In this document: positions 45,951-56,529 of the stretch, piece by piece | Layout: each line of letters starts with the position of its first letter | How positions within the stretch are numbered: the first letter of the stretch is position 1 | Assembly: GCF_030913365.1 (NCBI RefSeq) | Contig: NZ_CP133160.1 | Span: 1,178,001 to 1,242,000, forward strand | DNA length: 64,000 bases | Reading direction: 5' to 3' | Source of the DNA: Stenotrophomonas sp. 24(2023) | GTDB taxonomy: Bacteria > Pseudomonadota > Gammaproteobacteria > Xanthomonadales > Xanthomonadaceae | The notes under the pieces: model-generated | Told to the model about the DNA's origin: nothing | The model's input: only the letters and a program-made list of their open reading frames with translations | Database searches by the model: none | Translations under genes and position numbers: made by a program

Positions 45951-46289
45951 ATGCGCACTGAAGTTCCCGCCATCCCGCCCGTCATCGATGTTGACGCCGA
46001 GCTCAATCACTGGCGCCAGCAGCATGCAGGGGGGGCCTTGGGCAACGGGTCGTTCGGCCACTACATCCCGTGGATCAAGTTCGCCTGCGATTCGCTGATC
46101 ACCCAGCCGCGCGCCACCGATGCGCAGCGTGAGGACACCTTCCAGACCCACTACGCCCTGCAGATCATGCCGCGCCTGACCGAAGCACAGGCGCGCGATT
46201 TCGTTGAACGCTGCTGGGACCACCTGTACCGCACCAGCCCGGTGCCGCAGCAGCACGCCCCCCGCCTGCAGCGCCTGCGCGCGGTGTAA
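45951..46289 (+). CDS. Small hypothetical protein
   Basis: 112-aa soluble protein, not recognised. It has an even composition with aromatic and acidic residues (IDVDAELNHWRQQHAGG, FGHYIPWIKFACDSL), typical of a real folded protein. No membrane segment or signal peptide. No strong ribosome site precedes ATG 45951. It follows the 90-aa unknown gene and could share its transcript. Confidence 0.6.
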   Translation: MRTEVPAIPPVIDVDAELNHWRQQHAGGALGNGSFGHYIPWIKFACDSLITQPRATDAQREDTFQTHYALQIMPRLTEAQARDFVERCWDHLYRTSPVPQQHAPRLQRLRAV

Positions 46290-46380
46290 ACCAGGCCACG
46301 TCTTCCCTGCCGCGTGCCAGAGCACGCGGCCTGCACAGCCGGCTGCCGATCATCGCCTGCAGTCCACGGGAATGACGCAA

Positions 46381-46803
46381 ATGCCTGCTCGCCATCTGTT
46401 CAACACCCTCGCCAAACGCGCTTCGGCCGCCGCCGGTTCGCCGTGGACGTTCCTCCTCGCCCTGGCCATCGTCGTGCTGTGGGGCATCAGCGGGCCGCTG
46501 TTCGACTTCAACGACACCTGGCAGCTGGTGATCAACACCGGCACCACCATCATCACCTTCCTGATGGTGTTCCTGATCCAGCATTCGCAGAACGCCGATA
46601 CCGCGGCCATGCAGATCAAGCTGGACGAGCTGATCCGCGCCACCGCCGACGCCAACAACGAACTGCTCGACCTCGAAGAGATGGACGAGGAGCGGCTGGA
46701 AGAGATCCGCCGCGAGTATGAGCGCATGGCACGCCAGGCCGGCGATGCGCTGGCACGGGTACGTGCCTGCCGTACACCACCACGCGACGACGAAGCGGTG
46801 TGA
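46381..46803 (+). CDS. Low-affinity iron permease family membrane protein
   Basis: 140-aa membrane protein with two hydrophobic segments at about residues 22-38 and 47-66, matching the low-affinity iron permease family (PF04120). The core reads LWGISGPLFDFNDTWQLVINT, then MVFLIQHSQNADTAAMQIKLDEL, followed by an acidic helical tail (LEEMDEERLEEIRREYERM). ATG 46381 is favoured by GGGA 9 nt upstream; ATG 46372 is the alternative. Iron transport by bacterial members is not well proven. Confidence 0.78.
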   Translation: MPARHLFNTLAKRASAAAGSPWTFLLALAIVVLWGISGPLFDFNDTWQLVINTGTTIITFLMVFLIQHSQNADTAAMQIKLDELIRATADANNELLDLEEMDEERLEEIRREYERMARQAGDALARVRACRTPPRDDEAV

Positions 46804-46849
46804 GCCGATGGGCGGCAGCGCCGGGCAGGGCCCGACGCTGCCGAGGGGG

Positions 46850-48235
46850 TTATCCCCGCGCGTGCCAGCCGCCGCCCAGCACCTTGTACAGGGTGACGCG
46901 GTTGGCCTGCTGCGCCAGCGTGGCCTGCAGCTGGGTCTGCTGCGCACCGTAGGCGGTGCGGCGCGCATCGAGCAGGGTGATGAAGCTGTCCAGCCCGGCG
47001 TCGTAGCGTGCCTGCGACAGCGTGCGTGCCTGTTCGGCCGCCACCACCAGCGCCTGCTGCGATTGCACCTGTGCATCCAGGCTGCTGCCCAGTGCCAGTG
47101 CATCGGAGGCTTCGCGGAAGCCGACCTGGATCGCCTTCTCGTACTGCGCCAGGGCGATGTCGCGATCGGCCGTTGCGACCGCCAGGTTCGCGCGCAGCTT
47201 GCCGCCCTGGAAGATCGGCAGCGTGATCGTGGGCAGGAAGCTCCAGACCCGTGTGCCGCTGTCGAACAGCCCGGACAGTTCGGTGGAGCTGCTGCCGATA
47301 CTGCCGGTCAGCTTGATGCTGGGGAAGAACGCGGCACGTGCTGCACCGATGTTGGCGTTGGCCGCCAGCAGCTGGTACTCGGCGGCCATGATGTCCGGGC
47401 GCTGCAGCAGCACGTCGCTGGGCAGGCCGGCCGGTAGCGGGGCCAGGGCCTGCAACTGCGCGTCGGCGCTGTCCGGCAGCAGGTCGTCGGCCACCTGGCC
47501 ACCGGCCAGCAGGGCCAGCGCGTTGCGGTCCTGCGCCACCTGCCCGCGCAGGCGGGCGGCGTCGGTGCGCGCGGTTTCCACCAGCGTGCGGGTCTGGCTC
47601 AGCTCCAGCGCCGAACTGCCACCGCGTTCGTGGCGCGCCTCGGCCAGCCGCAGGGACTGTTCGTAGGCGGCCAGCGTGGCTTCGGACAGGCGCAGCTGTT
47701 CACGGTCCGCGCCCAGCGTCAGCCACGCCGTGGCGGTCTCGGCAATCAGGCTCAGCTGCGCGTTGCGGCGGTTGGCCGCCACCGAGAAATACTGCTGCAG
47801 GGCGGCTTCGCTGAGGTTGCGCACGCGGCCGAACAGGTCCAGCTCGAACTCGGTCACGCCCAGCCCGGCGGTAAACTGCTCGCTGACCGGCACATCGCCA
47901 CCGCGGCGTTCCATCTGCCCCTGCACGGCCAGGCCCGGCACGCGGTCGGCGCGCTGGATGCGGTACTGGCCACGCGCACGTTCGACATTGAGCACCGCCA
48001 CGCGCAGGTCGCGGTTGTTTTCCAGCGCCTGGTCGATCACCTGCTGCAGGCGTTCATCGCTGAAGAAATCGCGCCAGCCCAGCGCCGCCACGTCGGCGGC
48101 CTGGCCCTGGCCGGCCTCGGCCGGCCACTGTGCGGGAATGGCCGGGGCCACGGCGGTGTTCTTCGGCACCAGGCTGGCGCAGCCGGCCAGGCCGAGGCTG
48201 GCGGCCAGCGCCAGCACCAGGGGGGACTTACTCAT
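46850..48235 (-). CDS. smeF: RND efflux outer-membrane channel SmeF
   Basis: 461-aa TolC/OprM-like lipoprotein (lipobox LAGC, Cys19) that forms the outer-membrane exit duct of the SmeDEF pump. Two internal repeats of the OEP domain are visible; [19 protein letters not shown] and [22 protein letters not shown] are family signatures. ATG 48235 overlaps the smeE end by 8 bp, so translation is coupled. Third gene of smeDEF, with no terminator seen before the iron-permease gene. Confidence 0.93.
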   Translation of the reverse strand: MSKSPLVLALAASLGLAGCASLVPKNTAVAPAIPAQWPAEAGQGQAADVAALGWRDFFSDERLQQVIDQALENNRDLRVAVLNVERARGQYRIQRADRVPGLAVQGQMERRGGDVPVSEQFTAGLGVTEFELDLFGRVRNLSEAALQQYFSVAANRRNAQLSLIAETATAWLTLGADREQLRLSEATLAAYEQSLRLAEARHERGGSSALELSQTRTLVETARTDAARLRGQVAQDRNALALLAGGQVADDLLPDSADAQLQALAPLPAGLPSDVLLQRPDIMAAEYQLLAANANIGAARAAFFPSIKLTGSIGSSSTELSGLFDSGTRVWSFLPTITLPIFQGGKLRANLAVATADRDIALAQYEKAIQVGFREASDALALGSSLDAQVQSQQALVVAAEQARTLSQARYDAGLDSFITLLDARRTAYGAQQTQLQATLAQQANRVTLYKVLGGGWHARG

Positions 48236-51200
48236 GGGAACCTCCGTGGGCCACGTCCTGGCCCGGCGCCGGCGGGGTATCCCCGCCCTTGCCCTTGTTG
48301 CGGTTGAACACGCGCTGCACCACCACGAAGAACAGCGGCACGAAGAACACGCCCAGCAGCGTGCCCACCACCATGCCGCCCAGCACGCCGGTACCGATGG
48401 CCTGCTTGGCGCCGGAGCCGGCACCGCTGGAGATCGCCAGCGGCAGCACGCCCATGCCGAAGGCCAGCGAGGTCATGATGATCGGGCGCAGGCGGTCGCG
48501 TACCGCGTGCATCGTCGCCTCGACCAGGCCCGCGCCCTTCTCCAGGTGTTCCTTGGCGAATTCCACGATCAGGATCGCGTTCTTGCTGGTCAGGCCCACC
48601 GTGGTCAGCATCGCCACCTGGAAGTAGATGTCGCGCTCCATGCCGCGGAAGGTGTTGGCCAGCACCGCGCCGAGGATGCCCAGCGGGGCCACCAGCAGCA
48701 CCGCGGTCGGCACGCTCCAGCTTTCATACAGTGCCGCCAGGCAGAGGAACACGATCATCAGCGACAGCGTGTACAGCAGCGGCGTCTGCGAACCGGCCTG
48801 GCGTTCCTGGTAGGACAGCCCTGACCACTCGATGCCGAAGCCCTTGGGCAGCTGCGCGGCCAGTGCTTCGATCTCGGCCATGGCATCACCGGACGCCACG
48901 CCGGGCGCGGGTTCACCCTGGATTTCCATGGCCGACACGCCGTTGTAGCGTTCCAGGCGCGGCGAACCGTAATCCCAGTGCTTGGTGGCGAAGGCGCTGA
49001 ACGGCACCATCTGGCCCTGTGCGTTCTTCACCGACCACAGGTCGAAGTCCTCCGGCACCATGCGGAACGGCTGGTCGGCCTGCACGTACACGCGCTTGAC
49101 GCGGCCACGGTCGATGAAGTCATCGATGTACTGGCTGCCCCACGCGGTGGCCAGGGTGCTGTTGATCTGCTGGATCGACAGGCCCTGCGCGCTGGCCTTG
49201 GCCACATCGATGTCGATGCGGAACTGCGGGGAGTCTTCCTGGCCGTTGGGGCGCACGTTGGCCAGCTTGCCGCTCTTGGCCGCCAGGCCCAGCAGCTGGT
49301 TGCGGGCGGCCAGCAGTGCCTCGTGGCCCTGCCCGCCGTTGTCCTTCAGGAAGAAGGTGTAGCCCGAGGCGGTGCCCAGTTCGGGAATGGCCGGCGGCGG
49401 GAAGGCGAAGATGAAGGCATCCTTGATCTGGCCCAGTGCCGCCATCGCGCGCCCGGTCAGCGGCATCACGCCGTTGTTGGCATCACGCTCGCTCCAGTCC
49501 TTGAGCTTGACGAAGGCCATGCCCGCGTTCTGGCCCATGCCGGCGAAGCTGAAGCCCTGCACCGAGAACACCGATTCGACCGCATCCTTTTCATTGTCCA
49601 GGAAGTGGTTTTCCAGTGCCTTGATCGACTCCATGGTGCGTTCCTGGGTGGCACCGACCGGTGCCTGCACCAGTGCCATCAGCACACCCTGGTCTTCGTT
49701 GGGCAGGAATGCGCTGGGCAGGCGCATGAACAGCACGCCCATCAGCACGAACAGCGCCAGCACGATGCCCATGAAGCGCCACGGGCGGGCCAGGATGCCC
49801 TTCACGCCACGCTGGTAGCTCTCGCTGGAACGGTCGAAGCCACGGTTGAAGGCGTTGAAGAAGCGACCCGACCAGCCCTTGTGCGCGGTGTGGTGCTCGC
49901 CCTTCTTCAGCGGCTTGAGCATGGTCGCGCACAGCGCCGGGGTCAGCACGATGGCCACCAGCACCGACAGCGCCATGGCCGACACGATGGTGGCCGAGAA
50001 CTGCCGGTAGATCACGCCGGTGGAGCCGCTCATGAACGCCATCGGCACGAACACCGCCGACAGCACCAGGCCGATGCCCACCAGCGCGCCGGTGATCTGG
50101 CCCATCGACTTGCGGGTGGCTTCCAGCGGCGACAGGCCCTCCTCGGACATGATGCGCTCGACGTTCTCCACCACCACGATGGCATCGTCCACCAGCAGGC
50201 CGATGGCCAGCACCATCGCGAACATGGTCAGCATGTTCACCGAGAAGCCCAGTGCGGCCAGCACGCCGAAGGTGCCCAGCAGCACCACCGGCACGGCGAT
50301 GGTCGGGATCAGGGTGGCGCGGAAGTTCTGCAGGAACAGGTACATCACCACGAACACCAGCACGATCGCTTCGATCAGGGTCTGCACCACGCCCTTGATC
50401 GACACGCGCACGAACGGCGTGGTGTCGTACGGGATTTCCGCCTTCAGCCCGGCCGGGAAGAACGACTGCAGTTCATCCAGGGTCTTCTGCACGCCGGCGG
50501 CGGTATCCAGCGCGTTGGCGCCGGTGGCCAGGGTGATCGCCAGGCCGCTGGCCGGCTGGCCGTTGTAGCGGGTGATGAAGTCGTAGGACTCGGCGCCCAG
50601 CTCGACGCGGGCGACATCGCCCAGGCGCAGCTCACCGCCGTTCTCCGCGCTGCGCACGATGATGCTGCGGAACTGCTCCGGGGTCTGCAGGCGCGACTGC
50701 GCGTTGATGGTGGCGTTGAGCTGCTGGCCCTTCACCGAGGGCGCACCGCCCAGCTGGCCGATGGCCACCTGTGCGTTCTGTGCCTGCACGGCGGCGACCA
50801 CGTCCGGCACGGCCAGGCCGTAGCTGTGCAGCTTGTTCGGGTCCAGCCAGATGCGCATGGCGTACTTGCCGCCGAACACCTGGATGTTGCCCACGCCCGG
50901 CACGCGGCTGAGCTGGTCCACGACATTGGAACCGACGTAGTCGGCGATGTCGTTGGCATCCATGCTGCCGTCCTGCGAGACGAAGGCCACCACGTTCAGG
51001 AAGCCCGAGCTGGACTTGGCCACGTTGATGCCCTGCCGCTGCACTTCCTGCGGCAGCAGCGGCATGGCCAGCTGCAGCTTGTTCTGCACCTGCACCTGCG
51101 CGATGTCCGGGTTGGTCCCGCTCTCGAAGGTCAGGCTGACGGTGGCGATGCCGTTGGACGAACTGTTGGACGAGAAGTAGATCAGCCCGTCCAGGCCCTT

Positions 51201-51407
51201 CATGTTCTGCTCGATGATCTGCGTCACCGAGTCTTCCACCACCTTGGCCGATGCACCCGGGTAGGTCGCGGTGATCTCGACCGCCGGCGGGGCGACGTTG
51301 GGGTACATCGAGACCGGCAGCTTGAACAGCGCAAGGCCACCGGCGAGCATGATGATGATCGCGATCACCCACGCGAAGATGGGTCGATCGATGAAGAAAC
51401 GTGCCAT
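48228..51407 (-). CDS. smeE: RND multidrug efflux pump SmeE
   Basis: 1059-aa inner-membrane proton-driven drug exporter of the HAE1 class. Twelve membrane helices and two large periplasmic loops. [17 protein letters not shown] is the typical N-terminus, and [18 protein letters not shown] and [18 protein letters not shown] (proton relay Asp pair in helix 4) are present. [16 protein letters not shown] is in the second half. It works with SmeD and SmeF to export quinolones, tetracycline, chloramphenicol and biocides in S. maltophilia. 12 bp from smeD. Confidence 0.95.
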   Translation of the reverse strand: MARFFIDRPIFAWVIAIIIMLAGGLALFKLPVSMYPNVAPPAVEITATYPGASAKVVEDSVTQIIEQNMKGLDGLIYFSSNSSSNGIATVSLTFESGTNPDIAQVQVQNKLQLAMPLLPQEVQRQGINVAKSSSGFLNVVAFVSQDGSMDANDIADYVGSNVVDQLSRVPGVGNIQVFGGKYAMRIWLDPNKLHSYGLAVPDVVAAVQAQNAQVAIGQLGGAPSVKGQQLNATINAQSRLQTPEQFRSIIVRSAENGGELRLGDVARVELGAESYDFITRYNGQPASGLAITLATGANALDTAAGVQKTLDELQSFFPAGLKAEIPYDTTPFVRVSIKGVVQTLIEAIVLVFVVMYLFLQNFRATLIPTIAVPVVLLGTFGVLAALGFSVNMLTMFAMVLAIGLLVDDAIVVVENVERIMSEEGLSPLEATRKSMGQITGALVGIGLVLSAVFVPMAFMSGSTGVIYRQFSATIVSAMALSVLVAIVLTPALCATMLKPLKKGEHHTAHKGWSGRFFNAFNRGFDRSSESYQRGVKGILARPWRFMGIVLALFVLMGVLFMRLPSAFLPNEDQGVLMALVQAPVGATQERTMESIKALENHFLDNEKDAVESVFSVQGFSFAGMGQNAGMAFVKLKDWSERDANNGVMPLTGRAMAALGQIKDAFIFAFPPPAIPELGTASGYTFFLKDNGGQGHEALLAARNQLLGLAAKSGKLANVRPNGQEDSPQFRIDIDVAKASAQGLSIQQINSTLATAWGSQYIDDFIDRGRVKRVYVQADQPFRMVPEDFDLWSVKNAQGQMVPFSAFATKHWDYGSPRLERYNGVSAMEIQGEPAPGVASGDAMAEIEALAAQLPKGFGIEWSGLSYQERQAGSQTPLLYTLSLMIVFLCLAALYESWSVPTAVLLVAPLGILGAVLANTFRGMERDIYFQVAMLTTVGLTSKNAILIVEFAKEHLEKGAGLVEATMHAVRDRLRPIIMTSLAFGMGVLPLAISSGAGSGAKQAIGTGVLGGMVVGTLLGVFFVPLFFVVVQRVFNRNKGKGGDTPPAPGQDVAHGGSHE

Positions 51408-51419
51408 GGAAGTCTCCGC

Positions 51420-52601
51420 TTACTGCGCGCCGGCGGCCGGGGCCGCGGGCTGGGCATTGCCCGGCTTGGTCGGGGTGGCGCCCTGTTCGGTGGCCTGCAC
51501 CGGCATGCCCGGCCCGATCTTCTGCAGGCCTTCGACGATGACCTTGTCGCCGGCCTTCAGGCCATCCTCGACCAGCCACTTGTCACCCAGCGCACGGCTG
51601 ACCTTGACCTGGCGCACTTCCACCTTGTTGTCCTTGCCGACCACCATCGCCGAGGTATCGCCCTTGGGATCACGGGCGATGCCCTGCATCGGCACCAGCA
51701 GCGCATCGGCGCGCACGCCGCCGCCGATCACCGCACGCACGTACATGCCCGGCATCAGCGTGCCGTCGGGATTGTCCACCTTCACCCGCAGGCCGAAGCT
51801 GCCGGTGCCCGGATCGACGCTGACTTCGGAAAACTCCAGCGTGCCCTTGTGCTCGAAGGTGCTGCCGTCTTCCAGCAGCACGCTCACCGGCAGTTCCTTG
51901 TTGTCCTGCAGGCGGCCCTGGGCCAGTTCACGGCGCAGCTGCAGCAGTTCGGCCGAAGACTGGGCCAGGTCGATGTAGATCGGGTCCAGCTGCTGCACGG
52001 TGGCCAGCGCGGTGGCCTGCCCGGCGCTGACCAGCGCGCCCTGGGTGACCGAGGACTTGCCGATGCGCCCACTGATCGGCGCGGTGATGCGGGCATAGCC
52101 CAGCGTGACGTTGGCCGCGTCCAGCGAGGCCTTGGCCGCGCCCACGTCGGCTTCGGCCTGCTTCTGTGCGGCCACGGCGTTTTCCAGGTCCTGCTTGCTG
52201 ACCGCATCGACCTTGGCCAGCTCGGTGATGCGTGCCGCGCTCAGACGGGCCGCATTGGCCGTGGCCTCGGCACGGGCCAGCTGGGCACGGGCGCTGTTGG
52301 CCTGGGCGCGGTAGCTGGCGTCCTCGATCTGGTACAGCGGCTGCCCTTCCTTGACCAGGCTGCCTTCGGTGAACAGGCGCTTGGCGACGATGCCGTTGAC
52401 CTGCGGGCGCACCTCGGCGACCAGGAACGCGGTGGTCCGGCCGGGCAGTTCGCGGGTCAGCGCTGCCGTTTCCGGCTTCAGGGTGACCACGGTCACCTGG
52501 CCGGGCCCCTGCTCGGGGGCCTGCGGATTGCCGCCACAGGCGGCCACGGTCGCGGCGATCGCCAGCGACAGCATGAAAGGACGGAAACGGGTCAGTTGCA
52601 T
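51420..52601 (-). CDS. smeD: RND efflux periplasmic adaptor SmeD
   Basis: 393-aa membrane-fusion lipoprotein (lipobox VAAC) linking SmeE to SmeF. The lipoyl halves are VRPQVNGIVAKRLFTEGS and ARITAPISGRIGKSSVTQG, separated by a helical hairpin of Ala/Glu-rich coiled coil (SAARITELAKVDAVSKQDLEN region). A barrel domain with PGMYVRAVIGGG follows. ATG 52601 matches the lipoprotein signal. First gene of smeDEF, divergent from smeT. Confidence 0.94.
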   Translation of the reverse strand: MQLTRFRPFMLSLAIAATVAACGGNPQAPEQGPGQVTVVTLKPETAALTRELPGRTTAFLVAEVRPQVNGIVAKRLFTEGSLVKEGQPLYQIEDASYRAQANSARAQLARAEATANAARLSAARITELAKVDAVSKQDLENAVAAQKQAEADVGAAKASLDAANVTLGYARITAPISGRIGKSSVTQGALVSAGQATALATVQQLDPIYIDLAQSSAELLQLRRELAQGRLQDNKELPVSVLLEDGSTFEHKGTLEFSEVSVDPGTGSFGLRVKVDNPDGTLMPGMYVRAVIGGGVRADALLVPMQGIARDPKGDTSAMVVGKDNKVEVRQVKVSRALGDKWLVEDGLKAGDKVIVEGLQKIGPGMPVQATEQGATPTKPGNAQPAAPAAGAQ

Positions 52602-52758
52602 GGGGACGGGGAACTCGTAGGGGAAGGTGATCTCAACAAGCCGTGATACGCAACGGACTGGCGGAAGCTCGCCGGTTGCCCGCAGATCGCGGCCATCCCC
52701 GGCCGATATGCCGTCATTGCTGACCGCAGGTACTTGGCGGGGATCATCGACTGCAAAT

Positions 52759-52786
52759 ATACATACATGATTGTTTGTTTGTAAAC
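52759..52786. promoter_or_regulatory. SmeT operator and smeDEF/smeT promoters
   Basis: A 28-bp pseudopalindrome runs from ATACATACAT to TTGTAAAC. On the minus strand it starts GTTTACAAACAAACAA and ends CATGTATGTAT. It agrees with my recollection of the published SmeT operator except for about two bases. TTTACA and GTATAT spaced by 17 bp form the smeD promoter inside it. TACAAT at 52790-52795 is a good -10 for smeT. A repressor bound here would cover both promoters. Confidence 0.85.
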
Positions 52787-52824
52787 CGGTACAATTCAGC
52801 CACGTTTCACGCGCACTCGTAGCA

Positions 52825-53484
52825 ATGGCCCGCAAGACGAAAGAGGACACCCAGGCGACCTATGACGGCATCCTCGATGCCGCCGAGGCCTGCTTCCATG
52901 AACACGGCGTGGCCCGCACCACGCTGGAGATGATCGGTGCGCGCGCCGGCTACACCCGTGGCGCGGTCTACTGGCATTTCAAGAACAAGGCCGAGGTGCT
53001 GGCCGCGCTGATCCAGCGGGTGCACCTGCCCTTCATGCAGGAACTGGAGCGCACCTCCACCGAGGAACGTTCGACGCCGGTGCTGGACCTGCGCTCGGTG
53101 CTGGTGGGGTCGCTGATCGATCTGGCCCAGGACGAGCGCCTGCGCAAGACCATGGAAATCATGCTGCGCAGCGATGCGTCGGGCGAGAACAAGCTGCTGG
53201 CGGACATGCAGCAGGAAGGGTTCCGCGATGGCCAGGAACGCATGGCCCGCGCCCTGCGCCGTGCGCAGCAGCTGGGCCAGCTGCGCGACGGCGCCGACCC
53301 GCAGATCGCCGCGCGCATGCTGCATGCCACGGTGCTGGGCGTGATCCACGGCGCGATGGTCGAGCCGGACATGATGGACCTGCAGCGCGACGGCATGCTG
53401 GCCGTGGACATGACCCTGGCCGCCTACGTGAAGGACGGCGTGTTCACCCCGGGGGCCCTGCCCGAGCCACTGCCGCAGGTATGA
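52825..53484 (+). CDS. smeT: TetR-family repressor SmeT
   Basis: 219-aa TetR/AcrR repressor, the length known for SmeT. The DNA-binding domain is at the N-terminus: TLEMIGARAGYTRGAVYWHFKNK near residues 33-55. The C-terminal ligand domain is helical, with MEIMLRSDASGENKLLADM. It represses smeDEF and itself from the shared operator upstream; drugs or biocides release it. The ATG follows the operator by 38 bp. The sequence looks intact, with no premature stop or frameshift that would cause constitutive pump expression. Confidence 0.93.
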   Translation: MARKTKEDTQATYDGILDAAEACFHEHGVARTTLEMIGARAGYTRGAVYWHFKNKAEVLAALIQRVHLPFMQELERTSTEERSTPVLDLRSVLVGSLIDLAQDERLRKTMEIMLRSDASGENKLLADMQQEGFRDGQERMARALRRAQQLGQLRDGADPQIAARMLHATVLGVIHGAMVEPDMMDLQRDGMLAVDMTLAAYVKDGVFTPGALPEPLPQV

Positions 53485-53520
53485 CGCAGCGGCGGGGTCA
53501 CTCCCCTGCCGGCATACAGA

Positions 53521-53542
53521 AAAGCCGCCTTGCGGCGGCTTT
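53521..53542. terminator. Bidirectional terminator between smeT and hslU
   Basis: AAAGCCGCC and GGCGGCTTT form a 9-bp stem with loop TTGC. A-rich and T-rich ends lie on both sides, serving the convergent smeT and hslU transcripts. Confidence 0.8.
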
Positions 53543-53548
53543 GCTGCC

Positions 53549-54922
53549 TTACAGGATGTAGCGGCTCAGGTCCGGGTCCTTCACCAGCTCGCCCAGGTGC
53601 TTGTCCACGTAGGCATGATCGATGGTGATGGTTTCCCCATCACGGTCCGGCGCTTCATAGCTGAGCGAATCCAGCAGACGCTCCAGCACGGTATGCAGGC
53701 GGCGCGCACCGATGTTTTCCTGGCGCTCGTTCACCTGGAAGGCGATCTCGGCCAACCGGTCCACGGCGTTGTCGCTGAAGCTGACCTTGACACCTTCGGT
53801 GGCCAGCAGCGCTTCGTACTGCTTGGTCAGCGCGGCCTTGGGCTCGGTCAGGATGCGCACGAAGTCATCCTTGCTCAGCGCGCCCAGTTCCACGCGGATC
53901 GGGAAGCGGCCCTGCAGTTCCGGAATCAGGTCGCTGGGCTTGGCCAGGTGGAACGCGCCGGAGGCGATGAACAGGATGTGGTCGGTCTTGATCGTGCCGT
54001 ACTTGGTGGACACGTTGGACCCTTCCACCAGCGGCAGCAGATCGCGCTGCACGCCTTCGCGCGACACATCGCCACCACCGACATTGTCCCCACGCTTGGC
54101 GACCTTGTCGATCTCGTCGATGAACACGATGCCGTGCTGTTCGCAGGCTTCGATGGCAGCGGTGCGGATGTCGTCTTCATTGACCAGCTTGCCGGCTTCC
54201 TCTTCCACCAGCAGCGGGCGGGCGGCCTTGATGGTCAGCGTGCGCTTCTGCGCCTTGGCGCCGCCACCGAGGTTGGCGAACATCGACTTCAGCTGCTGGC
54301 CCATTTCCTCCATGCCCGGCGGGGTCATGATGTCCATGCTGACGTTGGCCGAGACTTCCAGCTCGATCTCGCGCTCATCCAGTTCACCATTGCGCAGCAT
54401 GCGGCGGAACTTGAGGCGGGTCTCGCTGTCCTGTGCGGACGGCTCGTTGCGGGCGGCTTCCGGGTCGAAGCCGATGCCGCCGCTGCGGCGCGGCAGCAGC
54501 GCGTCGAGGATGCGGTCTTCGGCACGTTCCTCGGCCTGCGTGCGCACGCGCACCTTGGCCTGCTCGCGGTACAGCTTGACCGCGGTATCGGCCAGGTCGC
54601 GGATGATCTGCTCCACGTCCTTGCCGACGTAACCCACTTCGGTGAAGCGGGTGGCTTCAACCTTCACGAACGGCGCGTTGGCCAGCGTGGCCAGGCGGCG
54701 GGCGATCTCGGTCTTGCCGACGCCGGTCGGGCCGATCATCAGGATGTTCTTGGGCATGACCTCGTTGCGCAGCTCCGGGGCCAGCTGCATGCGGCGCCAG
54801 CGGTTGCGCAGGGCGATGGCCACCGCACGCTTGGCGTCGTGCTGGCCCACGATGTGCCGGTCCAGTTCCTGCACGATCTCGCGCGGGGTCATGGTGGCGG
54901 AGGAAACTTCGATCTTCGACAT
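53549..54922 (-). CDS. hslU: HslU ATPase of the HslUV protease
   Basis: 457-aa AAA+ unfoldase that feeds proteins to HslV. Walker [16 protein letters not shown] near residue 53, Walker [14 protein letters not shown], sensor region and the pore loop [10 protein letters not shown] are present. The intermediate (I) domain spans about 110-240. The C-terminus LSRYIL inserts into HslV. ATG 54922 is chosen; GTG 54934 would add MSTP. Downstream of hslV with a SMAG element between them. Confidence 0.96.
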   Translation of the reverse strand: MSKIEVSSATMTPREIVQELDRHIVGQHDAKRAVAIALRNRWRRMQLAPELRNEVMPKNILMIGPTGVGKTEIARRLATLANAPFVKVEATRFTEVGYVGKDVEQIIRDLADTAVKLYREQAKVRVRTQAEERAEDRILDALLPRRSGGIGFDPEAARNEPSAQDSETRLKFRRMLRNGELDEREIELEVSANVSMDIMTPPGMEEMGQQLKSMFANLGGGAKAQKRTLTIKAARPLLVEEEAGKLVNEDDIRTAAIEACEQHGIVFIDEIDKVAKRGDNVGGGDVSREGVQRDLLPLVEGSNVSTKYGTIKTDHILFIASGAFHLAKPSDLIPELQGRFPIRVELGALSKDDFVRILTEPKAALTKQYEALLATEGVKVSFSDNAVDRLAEIAFQVNERQENIGARRLHTVLERLLDSLSYEAPDRDGETITIDHAYVDKHLGELVKDPDLSRYIL

Positions 54923-54947
54923 GGGTGTGCTCACGAATTCGTTGTCG

Positions 54948-54970
54948 GTAGCGCCGGGCCATGCCCGGCG
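54948..54970 (-). repeat. SMAG element between hslV and hslU
   Basis: GTAG followed by CGCCGGGCCATGCCCGGCG lies in the 60-bp hslV-hslU gap. It is the same stem type as 22071-22090. In an operon it could modulate the HslV:HslU ratio by forming a hairpin in the message. The GTAG tip is on the plus strand. Confidence 0.8.
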
Positions 54971-54982
54971 GATCGGGAAGCC

Positions 54983-55534
54983 TTACAGCTCCTCGACCAC
55001 CACGTTGCGGTTGGTGTAGATGCAGATGTCGCCGGCGATGTTGATCGCTTCGCTGGCAATCGTGCGTGCATCCAGTCCGGTGTGCGCCAGCAGCGCACGT
55101 GCGGCGGACAGGGCGTAGGAGCCACCGGAACCGATGGCGATGATGCCGTCCTCCGGTTCGATCACATCACCGGTGCCGCTGATGATCAGCGAGGTTTCCT
55201 TGTCGGCCACCGCCAGCAGTGCTTCGAGCTTGCCCAGGCGGCGCTCGGTGCGCCAGTCCTTGGCCAGTTCCACCGCCGCGCGCGTCAGCTGGCCGTGCTT
55301 TTCCAGCTTGGCCTCGAACAGCTCGAACAGGGTGAAGGCATCGGCGGCGGCACCGGCGAAACCGGCCAGCACCTGGCCATCACGGCCCAGGCGGCGCACC
55401 TTGCGTGCATTGCCCTTCATCACCGTGTGGCCCAGGGTGACCTGGCCATCGCCGGCAATGGCCACATGCTCGCCGCGACGGACGCAGACGATGGTGGTGG
55501 CGTGGAAAACGTTAGGGTTCTGACTGGGGTCCAT
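54983..55534 (-). CDS. hslV: HslV peptidase of the HslUV protease
   Basis: 183-aa Ntn peptidase that forms the proteolytic core of HslUV. The mature protein should start at Thr in [21 protein letters not shown] after a 12-residue propeptide ([12 protein letters not shown]). [20 protein letters not shown] and [17 protein letters not shown] are family landmarks. It is downstream of xerC, as in several bacteria. Together with the Anbu protein at 10.2 kb it makes two proteasome-related genes in this window. Confidence 0.96.
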   Translation of the reverse strand: MDPSQNPNVFHATTIVCVRRGEHVAIAGDGQVTLGHTVMKGNARKVRRLGRDGQVLAGFAGAAADAFTLFELFEAKLEKHGQLTRAAVELAKDWRTERRLGKLEALLAVADKETSLIISGTGDVIEPEDGIIAIGSGGSYALSAARALLAHTGLDARTIASEAINIAGDICIYTNRNVVVEEL

Positions 55535-55619
55535 GGAGCCTCCGGGGTGACAGAACCAGAGGTGGGGCCAGCACCGCGCCCTTCAAGCCGCCCCACCCTG
55601 CCGGCCGCAGGGCCAGCGT

Positions 55620-56516
55620 TCAGCTTTCCGCGCCGTTGCCCTTGCCCGGACGCCGTTTCGCCCGCGGGTGGGCGGCGTCGTAGACCTTGGCCAGATGCTG
55701 GAAATCCAGGTGGGTGTAGATCTGCGTGGTGGCGATGTCGGCATGGCCGAGCAGCTCCTGCACGCCGCGCAGATCGCCGGAGGATTCCAGGATGTGGCTG
55801 GCGAAACTGTGCCGCAGCATGTGCGGATGGACGTGCTTGAACAGGCCCTGGCGCTGGGCCAGCTGGCGGATGCGGATCTGCACCGCGCGCTGGCTGATCG
55901 GGCCATTGCGGCCGGGAAACACCGGCGTGGCCGGGCCGCCACCGCTTTCGCTGCGCCAGGCCTGCAGTGCTTCGCGCGCCGGCCGCCCGAACGGCACCCG
56001 CCGCTGGCGGTTGCCCTTGCCCAGCACGTTGACCAGACCGCTGTCGAAATCCAGGTCACGCCAGGTCAGCGCGCACACTTCGCTCAGACGCAGGCCCGAG
56101 GAATAGAACAGCTCCAGCAGCGCGCGGTCACGACGCCCCAGCTCGCCCTCCGGCTCCAGCTCCACCAGCTGCACCGCTTCGTCGGCATCGAGCACCTGCG
56201 GCAGCCGGCGCGGCGCGCGCGGTGCCTTCAGGGTGGCCGCGGGGCTGGCCTCGATGCGGCCATGCTTGAGCAGCCAGGCATAGAAACTGCGGCAGGCCGA
56301 CAGGCGGCGCTGCAGGCTCTTGGCCGACAGCCCGCGCCGGTGCTCATCGGCCACGAACTGGCGCAGCGCTTCGCTGTCCAGCGCGTCCACCTCGGTGCCG
56401 CGTGGCTGTGCCCAGGCCGCCAGCGCGTCCAGGTCACGGCGGTAGGCGTCGAGCGTATGCGCCGACATCCGCCGTTCCACCTGCAGGTGCTGCAGGAAGG
56501 CCTGGACTGCACTCAT
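55620..56516 (-). CDS. xerC: Tyrosine recombinase XerC
   Basis: 298-aa site-specific recombinase resolving chromosome dimers at dif with XerD. The N-terminal core-binding domain is followed by the catalytic domain: Arg in [15 protein letters not shown]-x-x-R in [14 protein letters not shown], His in [17 protein letters not shown] with the nucleophile Tyr. ATG 56516. It lies in the lptM-dapF-DUF484-xerC order known from E. coli and many gammaproteobacteria. Confidence 0.95.
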   Translation of the reverse strand: MSAVQAFLQHLQVERRMSAHTLDAYRRDLDALAAWAQPRGTEVDALDSEALRQFVADEHRRGLSAKSLQRRLSACRSFYAWLLKHGRIEASPAATLKAPRAPRRLPQVLDADEAVQLVELEPEGELGRRDRALLELFYSSGLRLSEVCALTWRDLDFDSGLVNVLGKGNRQRRVPFGRPAREALQAWRSESGGGPATPVFPGRNGPISQRAVQIRIRQLAQRQGLFKHVHPHMLRHSFASHILESSGDLRGVQELLGHADIATTQIYTHLDFQHLAKVYDAAHPRAKRRPGKGNGAES

Positions 56517-56529
56517 CCGCGTGCCCCGT

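Noticed and set aside
48978..52646. 1222-codon plus-strand open frame
   Set aside because: Fully antisense to smeE and smeD; skewed composition and no ribosome site.
52825..53484. smeT as a disrupted repressor (cause of resistance)
   Set aside because: Full 219-aa frame with an intact HTH; no insertion or stop seen. Point mutations cannot be judged without a reference.
55620..56516. xerC as an integrase marking a mobile element
   Set aside because: Gene order lptM-dapF-DUF484-xerC is the conserved core arrangement; no att sites or cargo.
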